Assembly (NCBI GenBank): GCA_014729315.1
Contig: WJKD01000803.1
Location: forward strand, 1 to 25,425
Length of the DNA stretch: 25,425 nt
Origin: Promethearchaeota archaeon
GTDB taxonomy: Archaea > Asgardarchaeota > Lokiarchaeia > Sigynarchaeales > SOKP01
Reading direction: 5' to 3'
Below are positions 9,108-17,127 of the stretch, piece after piece; position 1 is the stretch's first letter; every line of letters starts with the position of its first letter. The notes below the pieces were generated by a model. The model was given only the letters and a program-made list of their open reading frames with translations. It was not told the origin of the DNA and ran no database searches. The translations under genes were made by a program, and so were the position numbers.

Positions 9108-9671
9108 ATGGCTGAAAATCAAGCGAATACCGAAGATGTCCTTCTGGTGGAACGCATCAGGAACGGCGATAAAATGGCTGAATCGCTGCTGGATAAAAAA
9201 TATCGACCGCGAGTTTTGTTCCTGGCAATGAGCAAACTTAAAAACAACGAGGAAGCAGAGGATATTTGTCAGGAAACCATGACGGTAGTATTTACTGCTA
9301 TTAACTCAAATAGAATTAGAGAACCCGAGAAACTATCTTCCTATATTCTAACTATTTGCCGACGAAAGATTATCGATCATATCAAGAAAAAAAAACGAAG
9401 GATAGAAGAGGTGGATCTGAATGAAAATGAAATAAAAGATCCTTCTAAGGCAAATGGTTTTATTGACGAAGGATTTGGCGATGAAGCAACTGCTGCCCTT
9501 GAAAAATTGAGTGAACGAGAACAAAGCATAATATATTTAACTTATGTTTTTGGCTGGTCTGGTCAGGAAATAAGCCGGGTACTCAGGATAACTCCGGATT
9601 ATGTAAGGAAAATAAAACAACGTGCAATAAAAAAATTATTAAAAATATTGAAAAAAAATGTCACAGATTGA
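9108..9671 (+). CDS. ECF-type RNA polymerase sigma factor
   Basis: This 187-residue protein has a sigma region 2 (about 10-95, including AEDICQETMTVVF) and a sigma region 4 HTH (about 125-180, including LSEREQSIIYLTY and WSGQEISRVL). It directs RNA polymerase to a dedicated promoter set and is normally held by the anti-sigma factor encoded next. I chose ATG 9108, which has an AAGGAG six bases upstream, rather than an in-frame TTG at 9072 without one. It begins 54 nt after the CHAT gene and ends 51 nt before the anti-sigma start, in keeping with one operon. Its C-terminus is very lysine-rich. The subgroup and target promoters cannot be read from the window. Confidence 0.92.
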   Translation: MAENQANTEDVLLVERIRNGDKMAESLLDKKYRPRVLFLAMSKLKNNEEAEDICQETMTVVFTAINSNRIREPEKLSSYILTICRRKIIDHIKKKKRRIEEVDLNENEIKDPSKANGFIDEGFGDEATAALEKLSEREQSIIYLTYVFGWSGQEISRVLRITPDYVRKIKQRAIKKLLKILKKNVTD

Positions 9672-9722
9672 CAAGTCTAAACGACTCTATTATTGAAAAG
9701 CGGATTTAAGGAAGAGGGAAAA

Positions 9723-10409
9723 ATGGATCACAGGAAAATAGAATCAGAAAACATCATTGACAGATATGTGATGGGCAGGCTAAGCGATGAGGAACAACAG
9801 GAATTCGAAGAGCATTTTTTTGCGTGCGATAAATGCTTTGAAAAAGTCAAAATGAGGAGCCAGCTCGCAGACATTGTTAAACAGGCAGATTGGGAACAGG
9901 TTCTCGCACCCTCTCGAAAACCGATGGAAGCTATTTTTGACTGGTTCAGAGAATTTAACACGCCGCGCACGTTTGCTGTGGTTGCAAGCATATTGATACT
10001 GCTTATGATTTATCCCGCATGGCTCGGTGTTTTCAAGGTGCAGCATCTCGAACAAAAAATACATAGTTTGCAAACGCCGACTGCAAATATCCCAATATAT
10101 TTTTTAGAGCAAACCCGCGGGCAAGCCGAGCCAATCGAAATAACGTATGAACGGGGAAAGTCATTCATCATCAATTTTACGTTATTTGATCGTAAACAGC
10201 AAAATTCAAAAATCAATGCCGCGATGCTGAAAGACGGAGATATTGTCTGGCATGCAGAAAATTTAACCGGGCAGGGACCGTACGAAGTGTTTTCGATTTC
10301 CATTCCGTTTGCATTTCGGGAGCCAGGAGAATTCCTGCTGGAAGTTAAAGAGGTGGATGTTGATGTTGTGAACCGGTGGGAGTTTGGGTTTGAGGTTGTA
10401 AGGCATTAA
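9723..10409 (+). CDS. Membrane-bound anti-sigma factor with zinc-finger (ZAS) motif
   Basis: The N-terminal cytoplasmic part carries the zinc-binding anti-sigma motif H31-x3-C35-x2-C38, preceded by RYVMGRLSDEE as is usual for zf-HC2 proteins. One TM helix (about 83-104) follows, then a short helical stretch and a beta-rich extracytoplasmic domain of about 120 residues. The protein should bind and silence the sigma factor encoded just upstream, with the outer domain receiving the signal or protease cut. I chose ATG 9723, which has GAAGAGGG upstream; a TTG at 9693 in the same frame lacks a clear ribosome site. No protease-site motif is recognisable. The pairing with an exported CHAT protein in the same operon is notable, but a functional link is inferred. 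Confidence 0.88.
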   Translation: MDHRKIESENIIDRYVMGRLSDEEQQEFEEHFFACDKCFEKVKMRSQLADIVKQADWEQVLAPSRKPMEAIFDWFREFNTPRTFAVVASILILLMIYPAWLGVFKVQHLEQKIHSLQTPTANIPIYFLEQTRGQAEPIEITYERGKSFIINFTLFDRKQQNSKINAAMLKDGDIVWHAENLTGQGPYEVFSISIPFAFREPGEFLLEVKEVDVDVVNRWEFGFEVVRH

Positions 10410-10446
10410 TAATTTATCTGAATTTTAAATGAAGAAAGGGATCAAA

Positions 10447-11946
10447 ATGCGATTATTCCTATTGATAATCAGTTTTTCGTTCTATTCTGTGCAGCTGTTG
10501 GCGCAGGTTACAATTTCCGGTGATGTGTCGGGTCTTTGGACTGCTGCTGATAATCCGTATTACATCACTGGCAATACAACTGTTCCGGAAGGCAAATCAC
10601 TTACTATCAGAAAAGGTGTTGAAATTAATTTCATCGGCACCTATTATTTTCGGGTAGATGGCTTATTAAAAGCGTTTGGCACAGCTGATGAAATGATACA
10701 TTTTCATGGGGACGGCGGCGCCGGATCATGGAAGGATATATTTTTCTCCGAAACCGCAGAAGCAGGCTGCATTCTGGATTATTGCATTATTCAGGACGGG
10801 GGGCATGAGTTTGAGGCGAATATCTGCATATATAATAACAAAAACAATATCACAGTTTCAAATTCAACTATTAAAAATAGTTCCGGTAATGGAATTGTCA
10901 TTGGATCAAGGCTCGTGGTTGGTGCTTTAGAAAATAATAAGAAGGTATATTGTAATTCACTCATTAAATCAAACATCATTTCTCAAAATATGAAAAATGG
11001 TATCCTCGTTTATTCATATTTTATGGACACTAATCACGGTGTGCAAAATAATTCTTCCATTGTCCAGCCTCTTATTGAAAACAATTTAATTTTCGATAAT
11101 TCAGAATATGGAATTCATTGTGATACTTTTTGTGATGGTGGTTCAAATTATGGCTTTGATACGGGAATCGTAACTAAAACTATACCTAAAATATGTAAGA
11201 ATACAATCAATAATAATAGCTGTGGTATCTGTTGTACGAAAACGAAACAGGGATTTTTTTACGGCACCAATATCATCGCCACGAACCCATTTGTTTCGAG
11301 TAATATTTTTTACAAAAATGATAATTATGGACTGGATCTGAATAGTTTAGTTGATGTGGATAGCATCAAACATAACAATTTTTTCCAAAATTCAGAAGGC
11401 AATTTAAAGGGAATAGAAGGCGGCTTGGGAACTTGCTCCCGAAGGAATTTAAACGGCGACTCATGTGATGCTAACTCAAATATCTTTTTCGATCCTGGAT
11501 TCGTTGATGTGTCAAACAATAATTTTCATCTGATGTCTACCTCAAAATGTATCGATGCCGGTGATTTAAATTTGGAGCGAGATCCGGATGGTTCTTTTGC
11601 AGATATCGGCGCCTTCTATTTTGATCAGACTACAGATATAGAAATCTCGAATATTCTAGAGTTTCCGGTCGAATATGCTTTAGAACAAAACTACCCAAAT
11701 CCCTTCAATCCAACAACAACCATCCGTTTCCAATTACCCGCTGCCTGCAAAGTGAAGCTTACAATCTTCAACTCACTCGGGCAAATAGTGAGGACACTGA
11801 TTCATGAATACAAAGGCTCGGGCTCGCATGAGTCATATTGGGATGGGACAGATGATGTTGGAAACTCGGTTTCGAGTGGAATTTATTTGTATCGGTTGGA
11901 GGCTGGGAAATATGTTAAAAGCAATAAAATGGTAATGGTACGCTGA
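10447..11946 (+). CDS. Secreted right-handed beta-helix protein with FlgD-like C-terminal domain
   Basis: A signal peptide (RLFLLIISFSFYSVQLLAQ) is followed by a passenger of about 400 residues with recurring short N-rich strands (for example IENNLIFDNSEYGIHC, ISSN and NNNS types), typical of right-handed parallel beta-helix proteins. The last 85 residues form the FlgD-like immunoglobulin-type domain (NYPNPFNPTTTIRF... to the end), used in this bacterial group as a C-terminal sorting or anchoring tail. The passenger has many cysteines. No catalytic motif is evident; polysaccharide binding or cleavage, or adhesion, are possible. I chose ATG 10447 because AAGGG lies just upstream; ATG 10429 is also in frame. 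It begins 37 nt after the anti-sigma gene, so it may share that transcript and be under the sigma factor's control (inference). Confidence 0.85.
   Translation: MRLFLLIISFSFYSVQLLAQVTISGDVSGLWTAADNPYYITGNTTVPEGKSLTIRKGVEINFIGTYYFRVDGLLKAFGTADEMIHFHGDGGAGSWKDIFFSETAEAGCILDYCIIQDGGHEFEANICIYNNKNNITVSNSTIKNSSGNGIVIGSRLVVGALENNKKVYCNSLIKSNIISQNMKNGILVYSYFMDTNHGVQNNSSIVQPLIENNLIFDNSEYGIHCDTFCDGGSNYGFDTGIVTKTIPKICKNTINNNSCGICCTKTKQGFFYGTNIIATNPFVSSNIFYKNDNYGLDLNSLVDVDSIKHNNFFQNSEGNLKGIEGGLGTCSRRNLNGDSCDANSNIFFDPGFVDVSNNNFHLMSTSKCIDAGDLNLERDPDGSFADIGAFYFDQTTDIEISNILEFPVEYALEQNYPNPFNPTTTIRFQLPAACKVKLTIFNSLGQIVRTLIHEYKGSGSHESYWDGTDDVGNSVSSGIYLYRLEAGKYVKSNKMVMVR
11689..11943 (+). repeat. FlgD-like tail cassette, copy 1 of 3
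   Basis: This 255-nt segment encodes the C-terminal sorting-type domain. It aligns without gaps to copies at 14064-14318 and 16853-17107, each ending exactly at the stop codon. Bases 11834-11903 are identical to 14209-14278 over 70 nt by hand alignment. Confidence 0.85.
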
Positions 11947-12084
11947 TGCTTACTATATGTTATATATTATTTAAGTATAATTAGTTATTCAAATAAGAGT
12001 GACATTTTCAACTGTCGTAAATTCTTAGAATACAAATAAAAGATAAAATAGATATACTAAAAAACGTTCAATTGGAGGTGTATC

Positions 12085-12837
12085 ATGCATACGATTTATA
12101 AATACTTATTTTGTGTGTTTGTAGTGATGATTTATTTCAGTCATTCTTATTCGAAAGAACTAGAAATAACAAGAAACGGCAATCTTAGAGCTGGTCCGAG
12201 TACTAGCCATGAGATTATTGGAAAAGTTACAGTAGGCATGAAAGTAGCTCAAATTGAAAAGGATGAGAATTGGTTCAAGGTTAAGCTTCCAGATAATAAC
12301 ACCGGTTGGATACACAAAATTTTAATTACAAAAGTTAAAGTCGAGGCTGATGAAGAGGCAAAATATATTGATAAAATTATTCAAGAATGTATTTTGCTTG
12401 TCTCTCTACCACAGACTTATGCAGGGAATGTCAACATATTTAATTCGACAGAGAAGCGAAAACGCTTTGCTAAAACAGCACTATCACATTTTATTCAGAA
12501 ATATCGAATGGGTAAATTAAGAGATTATCGCATTATGCCAGGAGATGCCGAGGCTGCATTTTATGGAATATGGGTTTATACTTCTCAAAATACTTGGTTT
12601 GATCCGATTTCGATTACCTATGAGCAAAGAGGCAATTTTCCTGAATTACAAATGAGAAAATCAATGTATCAAATTTATTTGTTGAATAATGAAAAAATGG
12701 TAGATAGGGATGAAGACCAAGATATCAACGGAATGAAAGTTGAGATCGAAGATGGAACGGAAGTCCGAATAAAAGGAGTGGAATGGGCATATAAAGAAGG
12801 GCAGTGGATTAAACTGAAAAATGATAGAAAAAATTAA
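12085..12837 (+). CDS. Exported SH3b-domain protein of unknown function
   Basis: A signal peptide (residues 1-23, ending SHSYS) is followed by a bacterial SH3 domain (about 25-80) with the usual NLRAGPSTSHEIIG start and the GW-hydrophobic end (TGWIHK). SH3b domains in exported proteins often bind cell-wall peptides or other surface ligands. The remaining 165 residues match no family I recognise; they contain W and Y residues and an acidic stretch (DRDEDQDING). A strong TTGGAGGTG ribosome site precedes the ATG. There is no FlgD-like tail, unlike the exported neighbours on each side, so the protein probably stays in the periplasm. A 138-nt gap separates it from the beta-helix gene and may hold its own promoter. 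Confidence 0.8.
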   Translation: MHTIYKYLFCVFVVMIYFSHSYSKELEITRNGNLRAGPSTSHEIIGKVTVGMKVAQIEKDENWFKVKLPDNNTGWIHKILITKVKVEADEEAKYIDKIIQECILLVSLPQTYAGNVNIFNSTEKRKRFAKTALSHFIQKYRMGKLRDYRIMPGDAEAAFYGIWVYTSQNTWFDPISITYEQRGNFPELQMRKSMYQIYLLNNEKMVDRDEDQDINGMKVEIEDGTEVRIKGVEWAYKEGQWIKLKNDRKN

Positions 12838-12930
12838 ATATTCTCTTTTCACATTCAATAGAAATAGGACAATCCGGGCAAAAGCTACGTGACTGATTTG
12901 ATCATTATGCATTATATAGGATAGGATACC

Positions 12931-13295
12931 ATGGCTCAATCTGAATCGATAAATGAGCAACTCGTTTCTGCTGCAGGTGGGAGTAATACGGCGAGGATGT
13001 TACTTCTGCTTATTGAAAGGGCTGCCCTTAACTATAAGAATTTTCCCGCTATACGCCTCTTATCAGTGCCGCTACCTAAAGTAAACTGTGCGGTTCAAGT
13101 TCTACTGGAATGTGATGCTGCCCCTATCTGTTGCTGGAGACACGAGCTTTACTCCATTAGAGGTGGCTTATGAACGATCATTATGAAGTAGCAGATATGA
13201 TACGCCGGCAAAATTACCAACAAATTGGCACTCGCAGAGCAAAAATTTTGTTAAATTGTGTTGGGAAATTTCGTAGAAGAGAATTCTTCTATTGA
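12931..13295 (+). pseudogene. Frameshifted ankyrin-repeat gene remnant
   Basis: An ATG with AGGATAGGATACC upstream opens with NEQLVSAAGG and a LLLLIERAALN stretch, like the first helix pair of an ankyrin protein. Ankyrin sequence then jumps between frames: YTPLISAAT in frame 3 (13050-13076), VQVLLECDAAP back in frame 1 (about 13096-13128), GDTSFTPLEVAYER in frame 2 (13136-13177), and NDHYEVADMIRR in frame 3 (13173-13208). The last frame continues to a TGA at 13293. Read in sequence these pieces give about two consecutive ankyrin repeats, so at least four frameshifts have broken one gene. The 80-residue open frame at 12931-13173 taken alone is therefore not a real product. Sequencing error is unlikely to explain so many shifts within 250 nt while neighbouring genes are intact. 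Confidence 0.72.
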
Positions 13296-13445
13296 ATGAG
13301 GACTTTGTGCTGGATGTATTAAGGATATCAAGCACTATTTGGCGATACGCGTTTTTATTGATTATCATTTGTATAAAGTTCGTTGGAGGTTATTTCCGCT
13401 CAGATTATTTATTATAACCAGTATTGAATTAGGAGTTGCAAAAAT

Positions 13446-14321
13446 ATGCAAATATTAAAATTATATTTTGCGCTTGATAAAGCAATTGGATTAATTGTAT
13501 TTTTGTTATTAATATTAAGTTCTCACATTAAAGATGCCAATTGTCAGATTCACATTTTCGAAAAAAATAATCATGCCTACGAATTAGTTTTTAGAAAATT
13601 TTCATGGACAGATGCAAAAATAGAAGCTGAATCAAGAACACCTCCTACTGGATTTGAAAATGGTCATTTGGTAACATATTCGGGTGCTGATGAGGAAAAT
13701 TTTGTGCTTTCTATTTTTGGTAATGATTTAAATGGTGCGTGGATTGGCTTTACTGATAAAGCCACAGAGGGAGAGTGGCAATGGATCGACGAAACTGAAG
13801 GAATTTGGCAAGATCCTGATAATTTCCAAAATCCTATTCAAACTGCATACACAAATTGGCGACAATCCACTAGCGAACCTAACAGCGAGGGAAATGAAGA
13901 TTATGCTGTTTATAGCCTTTTCAAAGCACCAAGCCCTCAATGGAATGATCTCGCTAACAATTTAGGCTCGTACGACAGCTATGTTGTTGAGTACGATCCT
14001 AGGGATACCAGAATAGGAAATCAAAATCCAAGTGAGCATCATTCGGAGTTTTTTTTGGAAGAAAACTACCCCAACCCCTTCAATCCAACAACAACCATCC
14101 GTTTCCAATTACCCGCTGCCTGCAAAGTGAAACTTATAATCTTCAACTCACTAGGGCAAATAGTGAGGACACTTATTCACGACTATAAAAACCCGGGCTT
14201 TCATGAGGCATATTGGGATGGGACAGATGATGTTGGAAACTCGGTTTCGAGTGGAATTTATTTGTATCGGTTGGAGGCAGGGGAGTTTGTGCGGATGAAA
14301 AAGATGGTTTTGGTGCGGTAG
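13446..14321 (+). CDS. Secreted C-type-lectin-like protein with FlgD-like C-terminal domain
   Basis: A hydrophobic export signal lies at about residues 13-35 (GLIVFLLLILSSH...NC). A C-type-lectin-like domain (about 38-185) follows, recognisable by FSWTDAKIEAE, the WIGFTD core, EGEWQW, NW, EPN within STSEPNSEGNEDY, and WND near the end. EPN and WND are the residues that bind calcium and mannose-type sugars in classical C-type lectins, so sugar binding is plausible but not shown. The classical paired cysteines are largely absent. The last 85 residues are the FlgD-like tail, nearly identical in DNA to that of the beta-helix gene. GGAG lies 5' of the ATG. The likely role is surface adhesion or carbohydrate recognition. 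Confidence 0.87.
   Translation: MQILKLYFALDKAIGLIVFLLLILSSHIKDANCQIHIFEKNNHAYELVFRKFSWTDAKIEAESRTPPTGFENGHLVTYSGADEENFVLSIFGNDLNGAWIGFTDKATEGEWQWIDETEGIWQDPDNFQNPIQTAYTNWRQSTSEPNSEGNEDYAVYSLFKAPSPQWNDLANNLGSYDSYVVEYDPRDTRIGNQNPSEHHSEFFLEENYPNPFNPTTTIRFQLPAACKVKLIIFNSLGQIVRTLIHDYKNPGFHEAYWDGTDDVGNSVSSGIYLYRLEAGEFVRMKKMVLVR
14064..14318 (+). repeat. FlgD-like tail cassette, copy 2 of 3
   Basis: Gapless 255-nt homologue of 11689-11943 and 16853-17107. It includes a 70-nt perfect match to copy 1 and shares CCGGGCT and GGAGGCAGGGGAGTTTGT with copy 3, so it is intermediate between the two. Confidence 0.85.
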
Positions 14322-14380
14322 TGTTTGATCAATTACTTATTAAATCATGCAACTTTTAGCCAAAAAAAATAGGAGCAGAG

Positions 14381-17110
14381 TTGGAAATGTTTATGCAGAC
14401 CAATTTTCTTAAATTTTCAAGTCCACTTTACTCAATTCTGTTTATACTTTTGTTGTGGAATTCTGTCATTTGTCAAGAATTGGACAATATTAATACAACA
14501 AATATGCAAAGCGTTATAAAAAATGATTTTCTTGTAAATGACGATGGAAGTTGTTTTTTTCAACATAGTCCTTCGGCAGCAATGGATTCCAACGGTGATT
14601 TTATTATCGTATGGGAGGATGAAAGAGACAATAAATGGGATATATATTTTCAAATGTTTGATATTGACGGAAACTTCATTCAAAAAAACATAAAAGTAAA
14701 TACGAATAATGCGGGAGATAATGTTAATCCTCAAGTTGTCATGTCCTCGATCGGTAATTTTGTAGTTGTATGGCAATACATATATGGTACAAACTATGAA
14801 ATTTATTTCCAAATTTATGATAATTCTGGTAATCCAATGGGACCCAATCAATTACTTAATAATGAATTTGTTTATAAAAAATACTCACCTTCAATTGCTA
14901 TGGATAAATCTGGAAATTTTATTATTGCATGGATCGACAATAGAAATATTCGGGATGAAATCTATTTTCAACGTTTCGATTCAGATGGAAATCCGTTAGG
15001 TGAAAATCAAATGGCGGATGTTTCTTGGTCACCAAATACATACAGTGCTTCAGTTGCTATGTTTGAAAATAGAACTTTTGTAATCGCATGGAATGCTTTT
15101 GATAATATTTACTTTAGAACGTTTGATGTATTGGGAGAGGCTTACACTTCTACTAGTACGGTCACAGATGTTAGTTCTAAACAGATCAATCCAAGCGTGG
15201 CAACAGCAAATAACGGAAATTTTGTAATTGCTTGGGAAGATAGCCGAAATGGAAATTGGGAAATTTATTTCCAGCTATTTGATAGTCTTGGACACAAGCA
15301 AAAGGGAAATCAGAGAATTAGAATCGATTCAGAAACGGACAATCAATTTCAACCTGCACTTAAAATGAACGATAATGGAGAGTTTGTAATAGTTTGGGAG
15401 GAAAGAGAGGGTGATAGCCTGAACAATGTTTATTGTCAACTTTTCGACGCTGTTGGTTCATCAAAAAATACGATTATAAAAGTCAATGAATTTGATATCA
15501 AAACTCATGAATGGTACTATCCAACTTACCCAAGTCCAACAATTACAATCGGTAAAAATGGCAATTTTGTAGTTGCTTGGGAAGATAATAGAACTGGTAA
15601 TGAAGATATCTATTTTCAAATTGTTACAAATAGCGGAAGCCTTAGATTAAATAACCGGAAAGCAAATGATGACACAGACTGTGCGGACCAAACATTTCCA
15701 TCAATCGTTACTAATAGCGAAGGAGATTTTGTTATTGCCTGGCAAGATAAACGGAATAAAAGTCTTGACTTATATTTTCAACGCTTTAGTCGTTCAGGAG
15801 AACTTTTTGGTATGAATACAATGGCTAATGACAAGTACTATGTAATATATGATTATCCTTATGATTTATCAATGAATAATAATGGAGATTTTGTATTTGT
15901 ATGGGAGGACTTTAGGGAGCCTGATTTTGATTTCAGCGTTTATTCCCAGCGCTTTGAAGCATCGGGCAAAAGGTTGCATTCGAATCAAAAAGTAAGTGAC
16001 GACTTACTAAACGATAATCCCAAAGATCCCTGTTGTACAATAGACAAAGAAGGCAACTATATAATAGCTTGGGTGGATTTCCGAAATGGATATGATAATC
16101 CAGATATTTATTATCAACGCTTTAACGCGTTCAGACATCCGATTGGAAATAATCAGAAAGTGAATGACGATACAGGGAACGCCAGGCAGAAGTCGCCTTC
16201 GATTGCCGTTGATATAAATGGGAATTTTGTTATTGCATGGGAAGAAGAAGAACGTGATATTTATTTTCAGCGATATACATATTCGGGCCAAAAACTAGGT
16301 TCAAATGTCAAATTACAAAAAGAGATTGAAAGTTCAAATCGAATAACTCCAGGTATCGCAATGGAAAATGACGGCGATTTTATTTTAGTTTGGGTGGATA
16401 GTCGAGATGGTCGTTATGATCCGAATATATATTTACAGCACTATAATGCTGACGGAAGTGCTATGGGAAACAATCAAAAGGTAACTGAGAATATTTTAGG
16501 ATCATTTCAATTTTATCCCTCAATTGCAGTGGTCAACAATAAAGGATATATTGTTGTTTGGCAGGATTCTACAATTGGTTCAAATACTACTAGCGTACTT
16601 GGGCAAATGTACTATTCAGACGGTACTCAAAAAGGCAGCAATTTTCAAATAACAGAAAAGATTGGACTTAACCACGATACAAAATTTCCTACTGTAACAG
16701 CAGATCAATCTCAAATTATTTTCTCTTGGCAAGATAACCGGAGATCTAGAGGATGGGACATCTATTCAAAAATTGTTTCTTGGGATTGGAATGGCATTAC
16801 CTCAGTTGAGAAAAGAAAATCTATTAAAGCGAATAAATTTTGCTTGCGACAGAACTACCCCAACCCCTTCAATCCAACAACAACCATTCGTTTCCAATTA
16901 CCCACTGCCTGCGAAGTGAAACTCACAATCTTCAACTCACTCGGGCAAATAGTGAAGTCACTGATTCATGAATATAAAAACCCGGGCTCGTATGAGGCAT
17001 ATTGGGATGGGACGGATGATGTTGGAAATTCACTTTCAAGTGGGATTTATCTCTATCGGCTGGAGGCAGGGGAGTTTGTCCAGATGAAAAAGATGGTTTA
17101 TTTACAGTAA
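14381..17110 (+). CDS. Secreted 14-repeat beta-propeller-like protein with FlgD-like C-terminal domain
   Basis: A signal peptide (YSILFILLLWNSVICQ) precedes fourteen repeats of about 50-60 residues spanning roughly residues 45-800. Each has a G-N/D-F-V-hydrophobic-hydrophobic-W-E/Q-D-x-R core followed by D-IYFQ-R-F/Y-D and a short link such as NQKVND. Fourteen is twice seven, which fits two seven-bladed propellers in tandem. The last 85 residues are the FlgD-like tail. The repeats resemble the W-D-R propeller repeats found in exported proteins of this group; I see no catalytic motif, so binding or a surface scaffold is most likely. The start is uncertain: TTG 14381 has AGGAG five bases upstream, and ATG 14387 in the same frame is the alternative. 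The stop is 17 nt before the next ATG, suggesting co-transcription. Confidence 0.87.
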   Translation: MEMFMQTNFLKFSSPLYSILFILLLWNSVICQELDNINTTNMQSVIKNDFLVNDDGSCFFQHSPSAAMDSNGDFIIVWEDERDNKWDIYFQMFDIDGNFIQKNIKVNTNNAGDNVNPQVVMSSIGNFVVVWQYIYGTNYEIYFQIYDNSGNPMGPNQLLNNEFVYKKYSPSIAMDKSGNFIIAWIDNRNIRDEIYFQRFDSDGNPLGENQMADVSWSPNTYSASVAMFENRTFVIAWNAFDNIYFRTFDVLGEAYTSTSTVTDVSSKQINPSVATANNGNFVIAWEDSRNGNWEIYFQLFDSLGHKQKGNQRIRIDSETDNQFQPALKMNDNGEFVIVWEEREGDSLNNVYCQLFDAVGSSKNTIIKVNEFDIKTHEWYYPTYPSPTITIGKNGNFVVAWEDNRTGNEDIYFQIVTNSGSLRLNNRKANDDTDCADQTFPSIVTNSEGDFVIAWQDKRNKSLDLYFQRFSRSGELFGMNTMANDKYYVIYDYPYDLSMNNNGDFVFVWEDFREPDFDFSVYSQRFEASGKRLHSNQKVSDDLLNDNPKDPCCTIDKEGNYIIAWVDFRNGYDNPDIYYQRFNAFRHPIGNNQKVNDDTGNARQKSPSIAVDINGNFVIAWEEEERDIYFQRYTYSGQKLGSNVKLQKEIESSNRITPGIAMENDGDFILVWVDSRDGRYDPNIYLQHYNADGSAMGNNQKVTENILGSFQFYPSIAVVNNKGYIVVWQDSTIGSNTTSVLGQMYYSDGTQKGSNFQITEKIGLNHDTKFPTVTADQSQIIFSWQDNRRSRGWDIYSKIVSWDWNGITSVEKRKSIKANKFCLRQNYPNPFNPTTTIRFQLPTACEVKLTIFNSLGQIVKSLIHEYKNPGSYEAYWDGTDDVGNSLSSGIYLYRLEAGEFVQMKKMVYLQ
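16853..17107 (+). repeat. FlgD-like tail cassette, copy 3 of 3
   Basis: Gapless 255-nt homologue of the copies at 11689-11943 and 14064-14318. It is the most diverged of the three, but still much closer to them in DNA than the passenger regions are to one another. Confidence 0.85.
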
Positions 17111-17127
17111 TCATGAAAGGGTAACAG

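Noticed and set aside
13277..13417. Short frame encoding a hydrophobic stretch (YAFLLIIICIKFVGGYF) as a small membrane protein
   Set aside because: No start codon with a ribosome site; more likely part of the decayed region after the ankyrin remnant.
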